64,000 nucleotides of DNA from Dethiothermospora halolimnae. GTDB lineage: Bacteria; Bacillota; Clostridia; Tissierellales; VENL01. Shown here in pieces: positions 33,201-42,150 of the stretch. Under the pieces are notes generated by a model, which had not been told where the DNA came from, did no database searches, and saw only the letters and a program-made list of their open reading frames with translations. The stretch lies in the NCBI RefSeq assembly GCF_037577855.1, contig NZ_JBAKFX010000008.1, forward strand, positions 1 to 64,000, in the 5' to 3' direction. Numbering within the stretch: the stretch's first letter is position 1; the number at the start of each line of letters is the position of its first letter. A program made the position numbers and the translations under genes.

Positions 33201-34010
33201 TTATTTCATATTAATCTCATCTAGTACAAATGGTACTATTTCCTCGGAATCATCATCAGCCTTTACTTTTACCTTTACCATTTCAAGCAGTGTACTGGTG
33301 TCTGTTACGATTCCCTTACCTCTAGGGGTATTGACAACTGACCCTACCTCTGGCATTTTATCTATAATGTCTTCATACATTTCATGTTCATATTTCAGAC
33401 AGCACATAAGCCTTCCACATATCCCAGATATTTTTGTGGGATTTAATGATAAGTCTTGTTCCTTAGCCATCTTTATTGATACCGGTTCAAACTCCCCTAA
33501 AAATGTACAGCAACACAAGCTTCTACCACAGGGACCAAGACCACCTATCATTTTGGCCTCATCTCTGACTCCTATTTGTCTTAGTTCTATCCTTGTTCTA
33601 AATATTGATGCCAAGTCCTTTACAAGTTCCCTAAAGTCAACCCTACCGTCTGCAGTAAAGTAAAATATAATTTTGTTATTATCAAATGTATACTCAACAT
33701 CTATTAGTTTCATATGAAGACCATGGGCTTCAATTTTTTCAAGACATTTATTAAAAGCATCACTTTCCCTTTCTTTGTTTTCCCTATGATGGGCAATATC
33801 TTCTTCTGTTGCTATCCTTATGACCTTTTTCAGTGGAGAAACTATTTCATCCTCGGGCACTTCTTTAGGTCCCACAACAACATTTCCAAACTCTACACCT
33901 CTGGCTGTTTCAACTACCACATTATCATCTAGTTTTATATTTATATCATCGGGATCAAAGTAATATATTTTCCCGGCTTTCTTAAATCTCACTCCTACTA
34001 CTGTAACCAT
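33201..34010 (-). CDS. ricT: RicT (YaaT/PSP1) regulatory iron-sulfur protein
   Basis: The 269-residue PSP1-domain protein has cysteine motifs LGPCGRSLCCCTFLGEF near residue 155 and ICGRLMCCLKYEHEMY near 197 and a C-terminal GIVTDTSTLLEMVKVK segment. In Bacillus RicT, with RicA and RicF, forms the Y-complex that works with RNase Y and promotes Spo0A activation, competence and biofilm formation. The gene lies two bases downstream of holB, in the classical holB-yaaT order. Start ATG after AGGAGGGCTAAAG. Confidence 0.95.
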   Translation of the reverse strand: MVTVVGVRFKKAGKIYYFDPDDINIKLDDNVVVETARGVEFGNVVVGPKEVPEDEIVSPLKKVIRIATEEDIAHHRENKERESDAFNKCLEKIEAHGLHMKLIDVEYTFDNNKIIFYFTADGRVDFRELVKDLASIFRTRIELRQIGVRDEAKMIGGLGPCGRSLCCCTFLGEFEPVSIKMAKEQDLSLNPTKISGICGRLMCCLKYEHEMYEDIIDKMPEVGSVVNTPRGKGIVTDTSTLLEMVKVKVKADDDSEEIVPFVLDEINMK

Positions 34011-34012
34011 CT

Positions 34013-34993
34013 TTAGCCCTCCTGTATTTTTAGAAGCATAATTTCAATAGCTAAATTGAAATTTACCTTTGAAGCTATATTATTTTTAGTTTCTTTCACA
34101 GTTTCTATTATATCATGTATTTTCATTTTTGATAATTTATTGGATTGATTATTTAATATATCTAGTTTATCCCTATTTATTATAAATTTATTGTGGTCTA
34201 ATTCTTTAACAAATAGTATATCCCTAAACCAGATAAGTATCATATCTAGTATATCATCTATATTTTCCTTATTCTCTTCAAAAAATTTTGATAAGCTAAA
34301 GATTTTTGATTTATCACCCTTTAGGGTATCTTCTATGGTATTTATTAATTCTTCTCTTATATCATTAAACTCCTGGGATACACTTAAGTCTATAGCTTTT
34401 CCTATTATTCCATTGGAAAAAGATGTTATTATTTTTGCCCTATTATCGTCTATACCGTACTTGTTTATAAGCCTATCCATAATTATACTGGAGTCAATCC
34501 TTGTAAATTTCAATATTTGACATCGGGATATTATGGTAGGTAAAAGGCTGTGACTATTTGTTACAGTCATTAAAATCGTAGCATATTTAGGAGGTTCTTC
34601 TAGGGTTTTTAAGAAACTATTTTGAGCAAATGTGGTCATGGTATCTATATTTTCTAATATGTATATTTTCTTGTCTCCTTCATAGGGCTTAATATTTATA
34701 GTTCTTTGTAGCTCCTCTATTTTTTCCTTTTTAAATGTTTTCCCATCGGAGGAGTAAACATATACATCTGGGTGATTATTAGAATCAAATTTAATACAGG
34801 ATTTACATTCATTACACGGGGCCGTCCCCTTTTCATCACAAAGAAGGGTCTTTGCAAAGGCTTTAGCCACCATTGTTTTACCTATGGATTTAGGTCCCTC
34901 TAAAAGGTAACTATGGGATACATTATTTCTTTTTATTGTTCCTTGTAAGCTTTTTATTATTTTATCATGTCCTACAATATCATTAAAATCCAT
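34013..34993 (-). CDS. holB: DNA polymerase III subunit delta'
   Basis: The 326-residue clamp-loader subunit has a modified P-loop GPKSIGKTMVAKAF near residue 34, the zinc motif C..C..C..C in CDEKGTAPCNECKSC near 52, KIYILENIDTM near 104, NSFLKTLEEPP near 118 and sensor SRCQILKF near 146. Works with DnaX and delta in loading the beta clamp. The start is the ATG at 34993, five bases after GGAGGG. It is placed between darA and ricT, as in Bacillus without yaaR. Confidence 0.95.
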   Translation of the reverse strand: MDFNDIVGHDKIIKSLQGTIKRNNVSHSYLLEGPKSIGKTMVAKAFAKTLLCDEKGTAPCNECKSCIKFDSNNHPDVYVYSSDGKTFKKEKIEELQRTINIKPYEGDKKIYILENIDTMTTFAQNSFLKTLEEPPKYATILMTVTNSHSLLPTIISRCQILKFTRIDSSIIMDRLINKYGIDDNRAKIITSFSNGIIGKAIDLSVSQEFNDIREELINTIEDTLKGDKSKIFSLSKFFEENKENIDDILDMILIWFRDILFVKELDHNKFIINRDKLDILNNQSNKLSKMKIHDIIETVKETKNNIASKVNFNLAIEIMLLKIQEG

Positions 34994-35016
34994 AAACACC
35001 CTCCACTATTTTAATA

Positions 35017-35346
35017 TTAAACCTTTTCAAAATTCTCCACATCAACAACAAATATTGTTGCTCCCCCAACCTGTACCTCGACTGTATAGGGATTATATAC
35101 CCCGGATGCCCAAGTTGTAGGGGCTGGAGATGTTGTAACTTTTTTTCTAGATTTACAGGTCTTTCTTATTATATCTATAACATCATCTACCTTTTCTTTT
35201 TCTACACCTACTATTATAGTTGTATTTCCTGATTTCAAAAACCCTCCTGTTGATGCTAGTTTAGTTACTCCAAAGTTATTTTCCATAAGTTCATCTACAA
35301 GTTTTCCTGAGTCTTCATCTTGTACGATGGCTATAACTAACTTCAT
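35017..35346 (-). CDS. darA: Cyclic di-AMP receptor DarA (PII-like), copy 1
   Basis: The 109-residue PII-like protein (YaaQ/PstA) has MKLVIAIVQDEDSGKLVDEL, the ligand-binding STGGFLKSGNTT near residue 33, a long variable T/B-loop region around 70-90 with SRKKVTTSPAPTTW, and a final VEVQVGGATIFV strand. DarA trimers bind cyclic di-AMP, an essential second messenger for osmolyte and wall homeostasis; downstream targets are unknown. It follows a paralogue by 14 bases and precedes holB by 23 bases. ATG behind AAAAGGAGGG. Confidence 0.94.
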   Translation of the reverse strand: MKLVIAIVQDEDSGKLVDELMENNFGVTKLASTGGFLKSGNTTIIVGVEKEKVDDVIDIIRKTCKSRKKVTTSPAPTTWASGVYNPYTVEVQVGGATIFVVDVENFEKV

Positions 35347-35360
35347 ACGTAGCCCTCCTT

Positions 35361-35687
35361 TTAAATCTGTTCATATCTTTCAACATCTAATGTAAATACC
35401 GTTGCTCCCCCTACCTTTATTTCCATTGGATAGGGTACATATGTATCCCCTGTTAATGTCATTGAAGATAGTGTAGTTGTTACCTTTCTTACTCTACATA
35501 TCTTTTCTATTATCTCATATACCTTTTCTACCCTTTCCTTTTCCACACCTATAAGTAATGTTGTATTTCCCGACTTTAAAAATCCCCCTGTTGATGCAAG
35601 TCTTGTTATGCTAAACTTGTTTTCAGTCAACTTATCCGTTAATTCGGAAACATCATCATCCTGGACGATAGCTATAATAAGTTTCAA
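35361..35687 (-). CDS. Cyclic di-AMP receptor DarA-like, copy 2
   Basis: The 108-residue paralogue is roughly 60 percent identical by eye to its downstream neighbour. It has MKLIIAIVQDDDVSELTDKL, the same STGGFLKSGNTT site, and a variable loop VTTTLSSMTLTGDTY that differs from copy 1. Since the loops of DarA change on ligand binding, the two copies may have different partners or form mixed trimers; this is inference. The start is TTG after GGGGAGGGG. Upstream lies a terminal-inverted-repeat element separating it from tmk. Confidence 0.92.
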   Translation of the reverse strand: MKLIIAIVQDDDVSELTDKLTENKFSITRLASTGGFLKSGNTTLLIGVEKERVEKVYEIIEKICRVRKVTTTLSSMTLTGDTYVPYPMEIKVGGATVFTLDVERYEQI

Positions 35688-35720
35688 GATTTCCCCTCCC
35701 CTCGAGTTTAGTTAATAATT

Positions 35721-35844
35721 GAGAATTGACAATTGAGAGTTGACAGTTTAAGGTGATTTTACTCACTTTGTTCGTAAAATATTATATTGAAATGGACTTT
35801 AGCCCATTTGTACTTTAATTGTCCACTGTCAATTGTCAATTCTC
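35721..35844. repeat. 124-base terminal-inverted-repeat element (copy 1)
   Basis: The ends GAGAATTGACAATTG (35721-35735) and CAATTGTCAATTCTC (35830-35844) are perfect complements. Inside are ATTTTACTCACTTTGTTCG, GTAAAAT and an AAATGG..CCATTT hairpin. A second copy with the same layout lies at 54647-54772, and one end recurs near 10.95 kb. It sits inside the tmk-darA transcription unit. Confidence 0.8.
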
Positions 35845-35846
35845 CC

Positions 35847-36464
35847 CTATAATAAAAGGTCTATCTTATTCTTTACCTGCTGAAATACTTCTTCTATGTC
35901 CTTTGTTGCATCTATTATTTTTATCCTTTGTGGATATTTTTTAGATAGTTCTATATATCCATCATAAACCTCATTATGGAAGTCTATGCTCTCCATCTCT
36001 AGCCTATCCTTCTTACCCCTTCTTGCCATTCTCTTAAAGGCATCCTCTGGCTTTATGTCAAAGAATAATGTTAAGTCTGGTTCTATATTTTGGGTAGCAA
36101 AATCGTTTATATTTTTCACTTTATCTATACCTATATTTCTAGCTATGCCTTGATATACTAGGCTAGAGTCCACAAATCTTTCTGATATTACTATTTTACC
36201 CTTTTTAAGGGCTGGTAAAATTTTTTCTTCAACATGCTGTGCTCTAGATGCAGCATATAAAAGGGCTTCTGTAACAGGGGACATGTTGGTATTCTTTGTA
36301 TCTAATACCACATTCCGTATAATTTCGCTTAATTCTGTCCCCCCTGGTTCCCTTGTTATAACTATATTATAGCCCTTTTCCTTCAAATAATTTGTCAAAA
36401 GTTTTGTTATTGTACTTTTCCCAGATCCATCAGGACCTTCCATTGTTATAAATATGCCCTCCAC
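35847..36464 (-). CDS. tmk: Thymidylate kinase
   Basis: Phosphorylates dTMP to dTDP. The 205-residue protein has the P-loop MEGPDGSGKSTITKLL near residue 8, the substrate motif TREPGGTELSEIIR near 37, ERFVDSSLVYQG near 95 and a LID with RRGKKDRLE near 147. I keep the GTG start at 36464, because the first beta-strand (GIFIT) precedes the P-loop and would be lost with the internal ATG. It lies 16 bases behind yaaO and has the usual yaaO-tmk-darA neighbours. Confidence 0.96.
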   Translation of the reverse strand: MEGIFITMEGPDGSGKSTITKLLTNYLKEKGYNIVITREPGGTELSEIIRNVVLDTKNTNMSPVTEALLYAASRAQHVEEKILPALKKGKIVISERFVDSSLVYQGIARNIGIDKVKNINDFATQNIEPDLTLFFDIKPEDAFKRMARRGKKDRLEMESIDFHNEVYDGYIELSKKYPQRIKIIDATKDIEEVFQQVKNKIDLLL

Positions 36465-36480
36465 TTATATCAATTCCTCT

Positions 36481-37896
36481 CTATTTAATTATTTCAATCA
36501 TTTCTTCACCATAATCTGAAAATCCAAGTATGGATACCTTATTATCTATTAATGTTCTTATATAGTTTATGATTTCCTCAGTTATTAATTCCCCAGGACT
36601 TAGTAGGGGTATCCCAGGGGGGTAGGGTATTATGAAGCTTCCAGATACTTTTCCTTTACTTTCATTTAAGGCCATATTTCTTTTATCACTATAAAAGGCA
36701 TTATATATAGGCATTTTAATATTAGGTTTTATATTTTTTATATTAATATCTAGTATTTCCTCTTCTATATATTTATTATTATTTATATCCTCTAATGCAT
36801 ATATAAGCTTCTCTATGTCTTCTTTATCATCTAATAGTGTCATTAGAGCTAGTCCATAATAATAATCTGACATTTCAAGTTGAATATTATGTTTAGCCCT
36901 AAGTATTCTTTCAATTACACTTCCTTTAATACCCTTTATATTAATAAGAAATTTAGTCGTATCAAAGTCATAATTTTTTTTATTTATATATTCCCTACCC
37001 ACTATGTTTATACCATCTATATTATTTAAATAAGTACTTGCCTCTTTTATATAATCTAATAAGTCATTTAGTTTGCCCGCCCCATATTCATCCATATATC
37101 CAATGGCTAAATCAATAGATGCCATTAATAGATATGATGGGCTTGTACTTTGATGGATTGCTAACATTTTCTTTAGTCTACTTATATCTATTCTATCGGT
37201 TACCACATGAATCATGGAACTTTGGGTAAAGGCTGGTAATGTTTTATGGGTACTTTGTACTACTATATCTGCCCCTGCCTCTATGGAGGATTTAGGAAGT
37301 TTTTGGTTAAATATCAAATGACTACCATGGGCCTCATCTACTATTAATACTCTATTGTGTTTATGGACCACATTAACAATGCTATCTATATCGCTACAAA
37401 CACCATAGTATGACGGATAGGTTATAACAACAGCTTTTATATCCTTATCTTCTTTTAATTTTTCCTCTATGACATTTGGATTTAACCCTAGCTCTATATT
37501 TTTTTCACTATCATAATCTGGATATATATACTCAGCTTCAAGTTGTCCCAATATCACTGCGTTATATACAGATTTGTGACAATTTCTCTGGATAAGTATT
37601 TTTTCCTTTGGGTATAGAACTGAATTTATTGCACTATATATCCCTGCAGTTGTACCATTTACACTATAAAAGGTCTTCTTAGTTTTAAATATTCTAGATG
37701 CTAAATTTTGGCTTTTAAGTATTATGGACCTGGGATTATGTAAATTATCGGTTCCCCTAACTTCAGTAACATCAATACTGGGAATCATATCATAAAGTTC
37801 TGATAATACCTTTTTTCCCTTATGCCCAGGCATATGAAATCTTATATTATTTTCATTTATATATTTTTTTAGTCCATTTATTAGTGGAGTATTCAT
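36481..37896 (-). CDS. YaaO-like Orn/Lys/Arg decarboxylase family protein
   Basis: The 471-residue fold-type I PLP enzyme has FHMPGHKGK near residue 20, SVNGTTAGIYSAI near 98, VDEAHGSHLIF near 188 and the PLP-binding lysine in QSTHKTLPAFTQSSM near 216. The C-terminal small domain ends with PGIPLLSPGE. YaaO is a short member of the lysine/arginine decarboxylase family; the actual substrate (lysine, arginine or agmatine route to polyamines) is not resolved from sequence. Conserved neighbour of tmk in Firmicutes. ATG behind AGGAGG. Confidence 0.92.
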   Translation of the reverse strand: MNTPLINGLKKYINENNIRFHMPGHKGKKVLSELYDMIPSIDVTEVRGTDNLHNPRSIILKSQNLASRIFKTKKTFYSVNGTTAGIYSAINSVLYPKEKILIQRNCHKSVYNAVILGQLEAEYIYPDYDSEKNIELGLNPNVIEEKLKEDKDIKAVVITYPSYYGVCSDIDSIVNVVHKHNRVLIVDEAHGSHLIFNQKLPKSSIEAGADIVVQSTHKTLPAFTQSSMIHVVTDRIDISRLKKMLAIHQSTSPSYLLMASIDLAIGYMDEYGAGKLNDLLDYIKEASTYLNNIDGINIVGREYINKKNYDFDTTKFLINIKGIKGSVIERILRAKHNIQLEMSDYYYGLALMTLLDDKEDIEKLIYALEDINNNKYIEEEILDINIKNIKPNIKMPIYNAFYSDKRNMALNESKGKVSGSFIIPYPPGIPLLSPGELITEEIINYIRTLIDNKVSILGFSDYGEEMIEIIK

Positions 37897-37939
37897 AAAA
37901 AAACCTCCTACATTTTATTTATTCTATATTGAGCTTAAT

Positions 37940-38215
37940 ATCTCCTGCTAAGTGAAACAAAGGCGACTTTGTCGCTTCTTTGTTTTGTGTAGGGGGCAAA
38001 GAGCAGGGAGTTGTTGATTCCATAGTATGGGTAACACTTAATATATCCCATTGTAGGGCTTCAATATATTGAAGCCTTAGGTCTTCTTCTAGAAGACCTA
38101 CTATGTCAAAGAATATATTTTCAATAAGCTGTGGGGTTACGAATCCCCCAGCAACTAAGTTGTATTATTTAACTAGTATATATGGCTTTAAAATCGTCCT
38201 GAATATATTTAGAAC
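37940..38215. repeat. Palindrome-rich intergenic region between gin and yaaO
   Basis: About 350 bases without a gene. Contains AACAAAGG..CTTTGTT around CGACTTTGTCG (37957-37984), GGCTTCAATATATTGAAGCC (38057-38076), AGGTCTTC..GAAGACCT (38079-38100), a GGGGTTACGAATCCCCC copy (38128-38154) and CCTGAATATATTTAGAACCC (38195-38214). Layout resembles the block downstream of ksgA at 1.81-1.98 kb. Confidence 0.75.
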
Positions 38216-38243
38216 CCACATAAAAAAGATATAGGTTTCATTC

Positions 38244-38435
38244 CTATACCTTTTCCCCTTTTACCATAATATAATCTATCCAAGCATTTGTTATAATAGA
38301 TTTATAATACTCATATTTTATATCGTCCATATCCGTCTTACCTATTTCCTCTAAACAATCTAGGCAAATATGTATACCAAATATTCCCATACTTTTTTTA
38401 TTTTCACCACAAACTTTGCATCTGTTATTAGCCAC
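38244..38435 (-). CDS. csfB: Anti-sigma-G factor Gin (CsfB)
   Basis: The 63-residue zinc-finger protein has two CxxC pairs: CKVCGENKKSMGIFGIHICLDC. The tail is TDMDDIKYEYYKSIITNAW. This matches the Gin family, which prevents early sigma-G activity in the forespore and, in Bacillus, also acts on sigma-E in the mother cell. GTG start after GGGGAT. In Bacillus csfB also lies upstream of yaaO-tmk; xpaC and yaaN are missing here. Confidence 0.92.
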   Translation of the reverse strand: MANNRCKVCGENKKSMGIFGIHICLDCLEEIGKTDMDDIKYEYYKSIITNAWIDYIMVKGEKV

Positions 38436-38534
38436 TTAACCATCCCCTTTCTACCATTGTGTCTATAATTATTGCCTTATACTATATTATTATTCATATT
38501 GCATGACCAATGTTCCTAAGGGGATGGTCCTTTT

Positions 38535-39032
38535 TTAGCCTTCTATTTTTCTCCTTTTCTTTAACATATCAATGAATTTATCACTGGGTTTAAAAATGAA
38601 TCTAATCTGTTTTCCCTCTCTATTAAACTCTCCTACATAAAAGTTATTATAATCTTTATCACATACAAATTTATAGGTATAATCTATGTTGCTATCTTCT
38701 TTCATTTCACCATAGGGAATAAGTTTCTCTATATCCTCTATATCTATCATTAACGATACTTTTGATTTCTTTCCTATGGACTTTTCAAATATTAAAGTAT
38801 CATCTGCTATTTTATATGTGTAATATTCTATAAATTTAGTTACTATAAATGAACAAGCTGCAACAGATATTAACAATATAGCTATACTTACTATTCCTGC
38901 ATATTTTTCTCCTAAAAAGTTTGTAAGACTTATTAAATAGTTTATTATAAACACTGCTATTATTACTAAAACAATAATTTGCCAAAAGGGTCTTTGCTTC
39001 CTTGCAACACTCTCCTTTAAAATAGGTTTCAT
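38535..39032 (-). CDS. Small membrane protein with PH-like cytoplasmic domain
   Basis: The 165-residue protein has two membrane helices at about 17-38 and 44-66 and a soluble C-terminal half with alternating beta-strands (YTYKIADDTLIFEKSIG, FICKP-like IRFIFKPSDKFIDML). This resembles bacterial PH-domain (bPH) proteins such as YcxB-like or YokE-like proteins. I do not recognise a named family and the function is unknown. It is the last gene of an apparent fumarase-malic enzyme operon (16 bases behind malic enzyme). Confidence 0.7.
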   Translation of the reverse strand: MKPILKESVARKQRPFWQIIVLVIIAVFIINYLISLTNFLGEKYAGIVSIAILLISVAACSFIVTKFIEYYTYKIADDTLIFEKSIGKKSKVSLMIDIEDIEKLIPYGEMKEDSNIDYTYKFVCDKDYNNFYVGEFNREGKQIRFIFKPSDKFIDMLKKRRKIEG

Positions 39033-39047
39033 AATAATCTTTCCTTT

Positions 39048-40205
39048 CTATATTTCTTTGGCAATTTTATAAACTGCCTTAGACACAGCCTTAGTTACTT
39101 TCCCATCAAAGGGGTCAGGTATAATATAATCTTCTTTTAAATCACCATTATCTATTACCTCTGCTATGGCTTTGGCAGCGGCTATTTTCATGTCATTATT
39201 TATCTCTTTACTACCAGCATCTAGCACTCCTCTAAATATTCCTGGAAAAGCCAGTACATTATTTATCTGATTTGGAAAATCAGATCTCCCTGTGGCTATT
39301 ATTTTAGCACCGGCTTCCTTAGCTAAATTAGGCATTATTTCAGGAATAGGGTTTGCTAAGGCAAATATTATTGGGTCATCTGACATACTATTTATCATAT
39401 CTTTAGTCAATACATCTGGTGCCGAAACCCCTATAAATACATCCTTATTTTTTATAACTTCAGTTAAACTACCCTTTTCATTCTGTGAATTTGTGATATT
39501 TAACATATCCTTTTTTATCCAATTTAGATCGTTTCTAGTTCTATCTATGGCTCCTTTACTATCACATAATATTATGTTCTTTATTCCAATATTATGTAAT
39601 AACTTTGTTATGGCTATCCCAGCAGCTCCTGCTCCATTTACTACAATTTCTAAATCTTTTATCTCTTTATTTAATAGTCTCATACTATTTATAAGTCCTG
39701 CAAGTACTACAATAGCCGTACCATGTTGGTCATCATGAAATACCGGTATATCCAATTCTTCCTTTAGTCTCTCTTCTATTTTAAAACATCTTGGAGCCGA
39801 AATGTCCTCTAAATTTATACCACCAAAGGAAGATTTAATTAATTTTACCGTATTTATTATTGTATCTATATCATTTGAATCTACACATATGGGAAAAGCA
39901 TCAACATCTGCAAACTCTTTAAATAATATTGATTTTCCTTCCATAACAGGCAATGATGCATCGGGACCTATATCCCCTAGACCTAATACTGCACTACCAT
40001 CTGTAACAACCGCCACCATATTTCCCTTTGATGTATACTTATAAATATTCCTACTTTCTTTTTCTATTGCCCTACAGGGTTCTGCAACCCCTGGAGTATA
40101 TGCTATGGATAAACTATCTTTATCCTTAACTTTCACCTTAGAGTTAACCGATATTTTCCCCCTATATTTTTCATGCATAAGTAGTGCCTTCTCTTTTGTA
40201 TCCAT
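39048..40205 (-). CDS. NAD(P)-dependent malic enzyme (short form)
   Basis: Decarboxylates malate to pyruvate. The 385-residue protein has SIAYTPGVAEPCRAIEK near residue 32, the catalytic and metal region GKSILFKEFADVDAFPIC near 88, VFHDDQHGTAIVVLAGL near 155, the nucleotide fold VVNGAGAAGIAI near 188 and FALANPIPEIMP near 281. It is the compact bacterial type without a phosphotransacetylase domain. It directly follows the two fumarase genes, so the operon would convert fumarate to pyruvate through malate (or the reverse), a typical arrangement in anaerobic Clostridia. Confidence 0.95.
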   Translation of the reverse strand: MDTKEKALLMHEKYRGKISVNSKVKVKDKDSLSIAYTPGVAEPCRAIEKESRNIYKYTSKGNMVAVVTDGSAVLGLGDIGPDASLPVMEGKSILFKEFADVDAFPICVDSNDIDTIINTVKLIKSSFGGINLEDISAPRCFKIEERLKEELDIPVFHDDQHGTAIVVLAGLINSMRLLNKEIKDLEIVVNGAGAAGIAITKLLHNIGIKNIILCDSKGAIDRTRNDLNWIKKDMLNITNSQNEKGSLTEVIKNKDVFIGVSAPDVLTKDMINSMSDDPIIFALANPIPEIMPNLAKEAGAKIIATGRSDFPNQINNVLAFPGIFRGVLDAGSKEINNDMKIAAAKAIAEVIDNGDLKEDYIIPDPFDGKVTKAVSKAVYKIAKEI

Positions 40206-40216
40206 TTAAACCACCC

Positions 40217-40768
40217 CTATTTTCTATATTTCTCATTTTCTATATTATATAGGTTATTCCCATTACAATCAATTACAACTATAGCCGGAAATTCCTCAAC
40301 ATATATCTCTCTTATAGCCTCTGTGCCTAAATCTTCATAGGCTATTATTTTTGATTTTTTTATACAATTTGATATTAATGCCCCGGCTCCTCCTATTGCT
40401 CCAAAATATACTCCATTATTATCCTTCATAGATGATATAACCTCTTCACTTCTTTGTCCCTTTCCTATCATTCCCTTAAGGCCCATATCAAGAAGGGCTG
40501 GGGTATAGTCATCCATTCTATAACTTGTTGTTGGACCGGCTGATCCTATAACTTGACCTGGTTTAGGTGGACAAGGTCCCACATAATATATAATTTGATT
40601 TTCTATATCAAATGGTGGCTTTTCCCCCTTCCTAATTGAGTCAACCAGCCTTTTATGGGCCCCATCTCTTCCTGTATATATTTTTCCTGTTATATATACC
40701 CTATCTCCAGCCTTAAGCCCCTTTACCTTTTCATTGGTTAGTGGAGTTTTTATCTTTATTTCCTTCAT
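40217..40768 (-). CDS. Class I fumarate hydratase, beta subunit
   Basis: The 183-residue C-terminal half of a [4Fe-4S] hydro-lyase has GDRVYITGKIYTGRDGAHKR near residue 21, YYVGPCPPKPGQVIGSAGPTTSYRM near 61-85 and KGMIGKGQRS near 98. With the alpha subunit encoded 18 bases upstream it interconverts fumarate and malate. The L-tartrate dehydratase assignment (TtdB) is possible from family similarity, but linkage to malic enzyme favours fumarase. Confidence 0.93.
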   Translation of the reverse strand: MKEIKIKTPLTNEKVKGLKAGDRVYITGKIYTGRDGAHKRLVDSIRKGEKPPFDIENQIIYYVGPCPPKPGQVIGSAGPTTSYRMDDYTPALLDMGLKGMIGKGQRSEEVISSMKDNNGVYFGAIGGAGALISNCIKKSKIIAYEDLGTEAIREIYVEEFPAIVVIDCNGNNLYNIENEKYRK

Positions 40769-40786
40769 ATTATCACAACCTTTCAG

Positions 40787-41629
40787 TTAGATCTCTATAC
40801 TCATATGTCTAGCAACATGACAATTTAAGTTTACAGCCACTGGAAGTCCAGCTATATGGGTAGGATAGGTTTCTATATTTACAGATAGAGCCGTTGTATT
40901 ACCCCCTAACCCTTGAGGTCCTATTCCAAGATTGTTTATTTTATCTAAAAGTTCTATTTCTAAATCCCTAATATGCTCCTTATCACTGTGACTATTAAGA
41001 TCCCTTAAAAGGGCCCTCTTAGCTATTAAACATGCCTTTTCCATGGTTCCTCCTATTCCAACTCCAACAACTATTGGTGGGCATGGATTGGGCCCTGCCT
41101 TTTTAACCGTATCTATTACAAATTCTTTTATGCCTTCTATTCCATCGGATGGCTTTAACATCTTAAGAGCCCCCATATTTTCACTTCCAAAGCCTTTAGG
41201 GGCAAAATGTATATTTATTTTATCCCCCTTTACAATATCATAATGTATTATTCCCGGAGTATTATCATTTGTATTTTCCCTGATTATAGGGTCTTTTACC
41301 ACTGATTTCCTTAAGTATCCTTCCCCATACCCTAGTCTTATTCCTTCATTTACCCCATCAGTAATATTACCACCCTCTATATAGACATCTTCCCCTATAT
41401 CTATAAAAAACACTGCCATGCCAGTATCCTGACATATGGGTACCCTATCTGTACTAGCTATTTTTTCATTTATGATTAATTTATCTAATATATCCTTTCC
41501 AATTGGAGATGTTTCTTTATTTTTAGACTCTTTTATTTTATTAATAACATCATTGCTTAACTTATAATTTGCATTTATACACATCTCTTTAACTCTATTG
41601 GTTATTTCTTTAACATTGACTCTTCTCAT
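40787..41629 (-). CDS. Class I fumarate hydratase, alpha subunit
   Basis: The 280-residue subunit carries the three cluster-binding cysteine regions: VPICQDTGMAVFF near residue 60, AGPNPCPPIVVGVGIGG near 180 and NLNCHVARHMSIEI at the end. First gene of the fumarase-malic enzyme operon. ATG behind GGAGGTAATTTTT. The oxygen-sensitive [4Fe-4S] type fits an anaerobic host. Confidence 0.94.
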   Translation of the reverse strand: MRRVNVKEITNRVKEMCINANYKLSNDVINKIKESKNKETSPIGKDILDKLIINEKIASTDRVPICQDTGMAVFFIDIGEDVYIEGGNITDGVNEGIRLGYGEGYLRKSVVKDPIIRENTNDNTPGIIHYDIVKGDKINIHFAPKGFGSENMGALKMLKPSDGIEGIKEFVIDTVKKAGPNPCPPIVVGVGIGGTMEKACLIAKRALLRDLNSHSDKEHIRDLEIELLDKINNLGIGPQGLGGNTTALSVNIETYPTHIAGLPVAVNLNCHVARHMSIEI

Positions 41630-41710
41630 AAAAATTACCTCCTTCTGGGGTTTTTATGGGTTTATTATATCACAAACATATAGTGGAAAGTGGAGAAGGG
41701 AGAGAGGAGA

Positions 41711-41760
41711 GATAAAATAAGTGTAGGACTCAATATATTGAGTCCTACACTTATTTTATC
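41711..41760 (-). terminator. Perfect 50-base palindrome acting as terminator
   Basis: Positions 41711-41760 equal their own reverse complement, with CAATATATTG at the centre and TTATTTTATC at one end. The stop codon of the small upstream gene (41751-41753) lies in the arm. A/T-rich ends can act as the uridine tract. Confidence 0.75.
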
Positions 41761-41915
41761 ATTCTTATATTTGATTTTCTTTTTATGTTATAACTGTTAT
41801 TTCTTTTTCTTATGGACTTTTTGGATGTTTTAGAATTAGATATTATATCGGCAATTATAAAAAGTTGAAATAAAAAGATAGGAATTAGTAAGATTATTAA
41901 TAATAGCATTTTCAT
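41751..41915 (-). CDS. Small membrane protein, 54 residues
   Basis: A reading frame beginning MKMLLLIILLIPIFLFQ has one hydrophobic helix (about 2-26) and a basic tail rich in K, R, S and N. The start follows GGGAGATGATTGG. The stop lies inside a 50-base palindrome. No family recognised. The clear binding site, hydrophobic helix and dedicated terminator support a real gene. Confidence 0.6.
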   Translation of the reverse strand: MKMLLLIILLIPIFLFQLFIIADIISNSKTSKKSIRKRNNSYNIKRKSNIRMIK

Positions 41916-42119
41916 CCAATCATCTCCCATTTAAATTTACAGAACTTTTAGTAATATTGTTTATTTTTACCTTTTTTATATTATAACATATTCTTCTTAT
42001 ATTTTATATAGGAGTCTAGTATTGATTTTAATCAGGGAATAAATAATAAAGAATAGAGAATAGATTAGAAATGTATTATGCTCAAACCCTATATTACTCA
42101 TAATTTTTTATATAAAAAT

Positions 42120-42150
42120 AAAGGATGAATCCATATGGATTCATCCTTTA
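42120..42150 (-). terminator. Terminator overlapping the stop of the first L25 gene
   Basis: AAAGGATGAATCCAT is followed directly by its complement, a perfect 30-base palindrome with T-rich flank on the minus strand; it reaches the stop codon at 42148. Confidence 0.8.
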
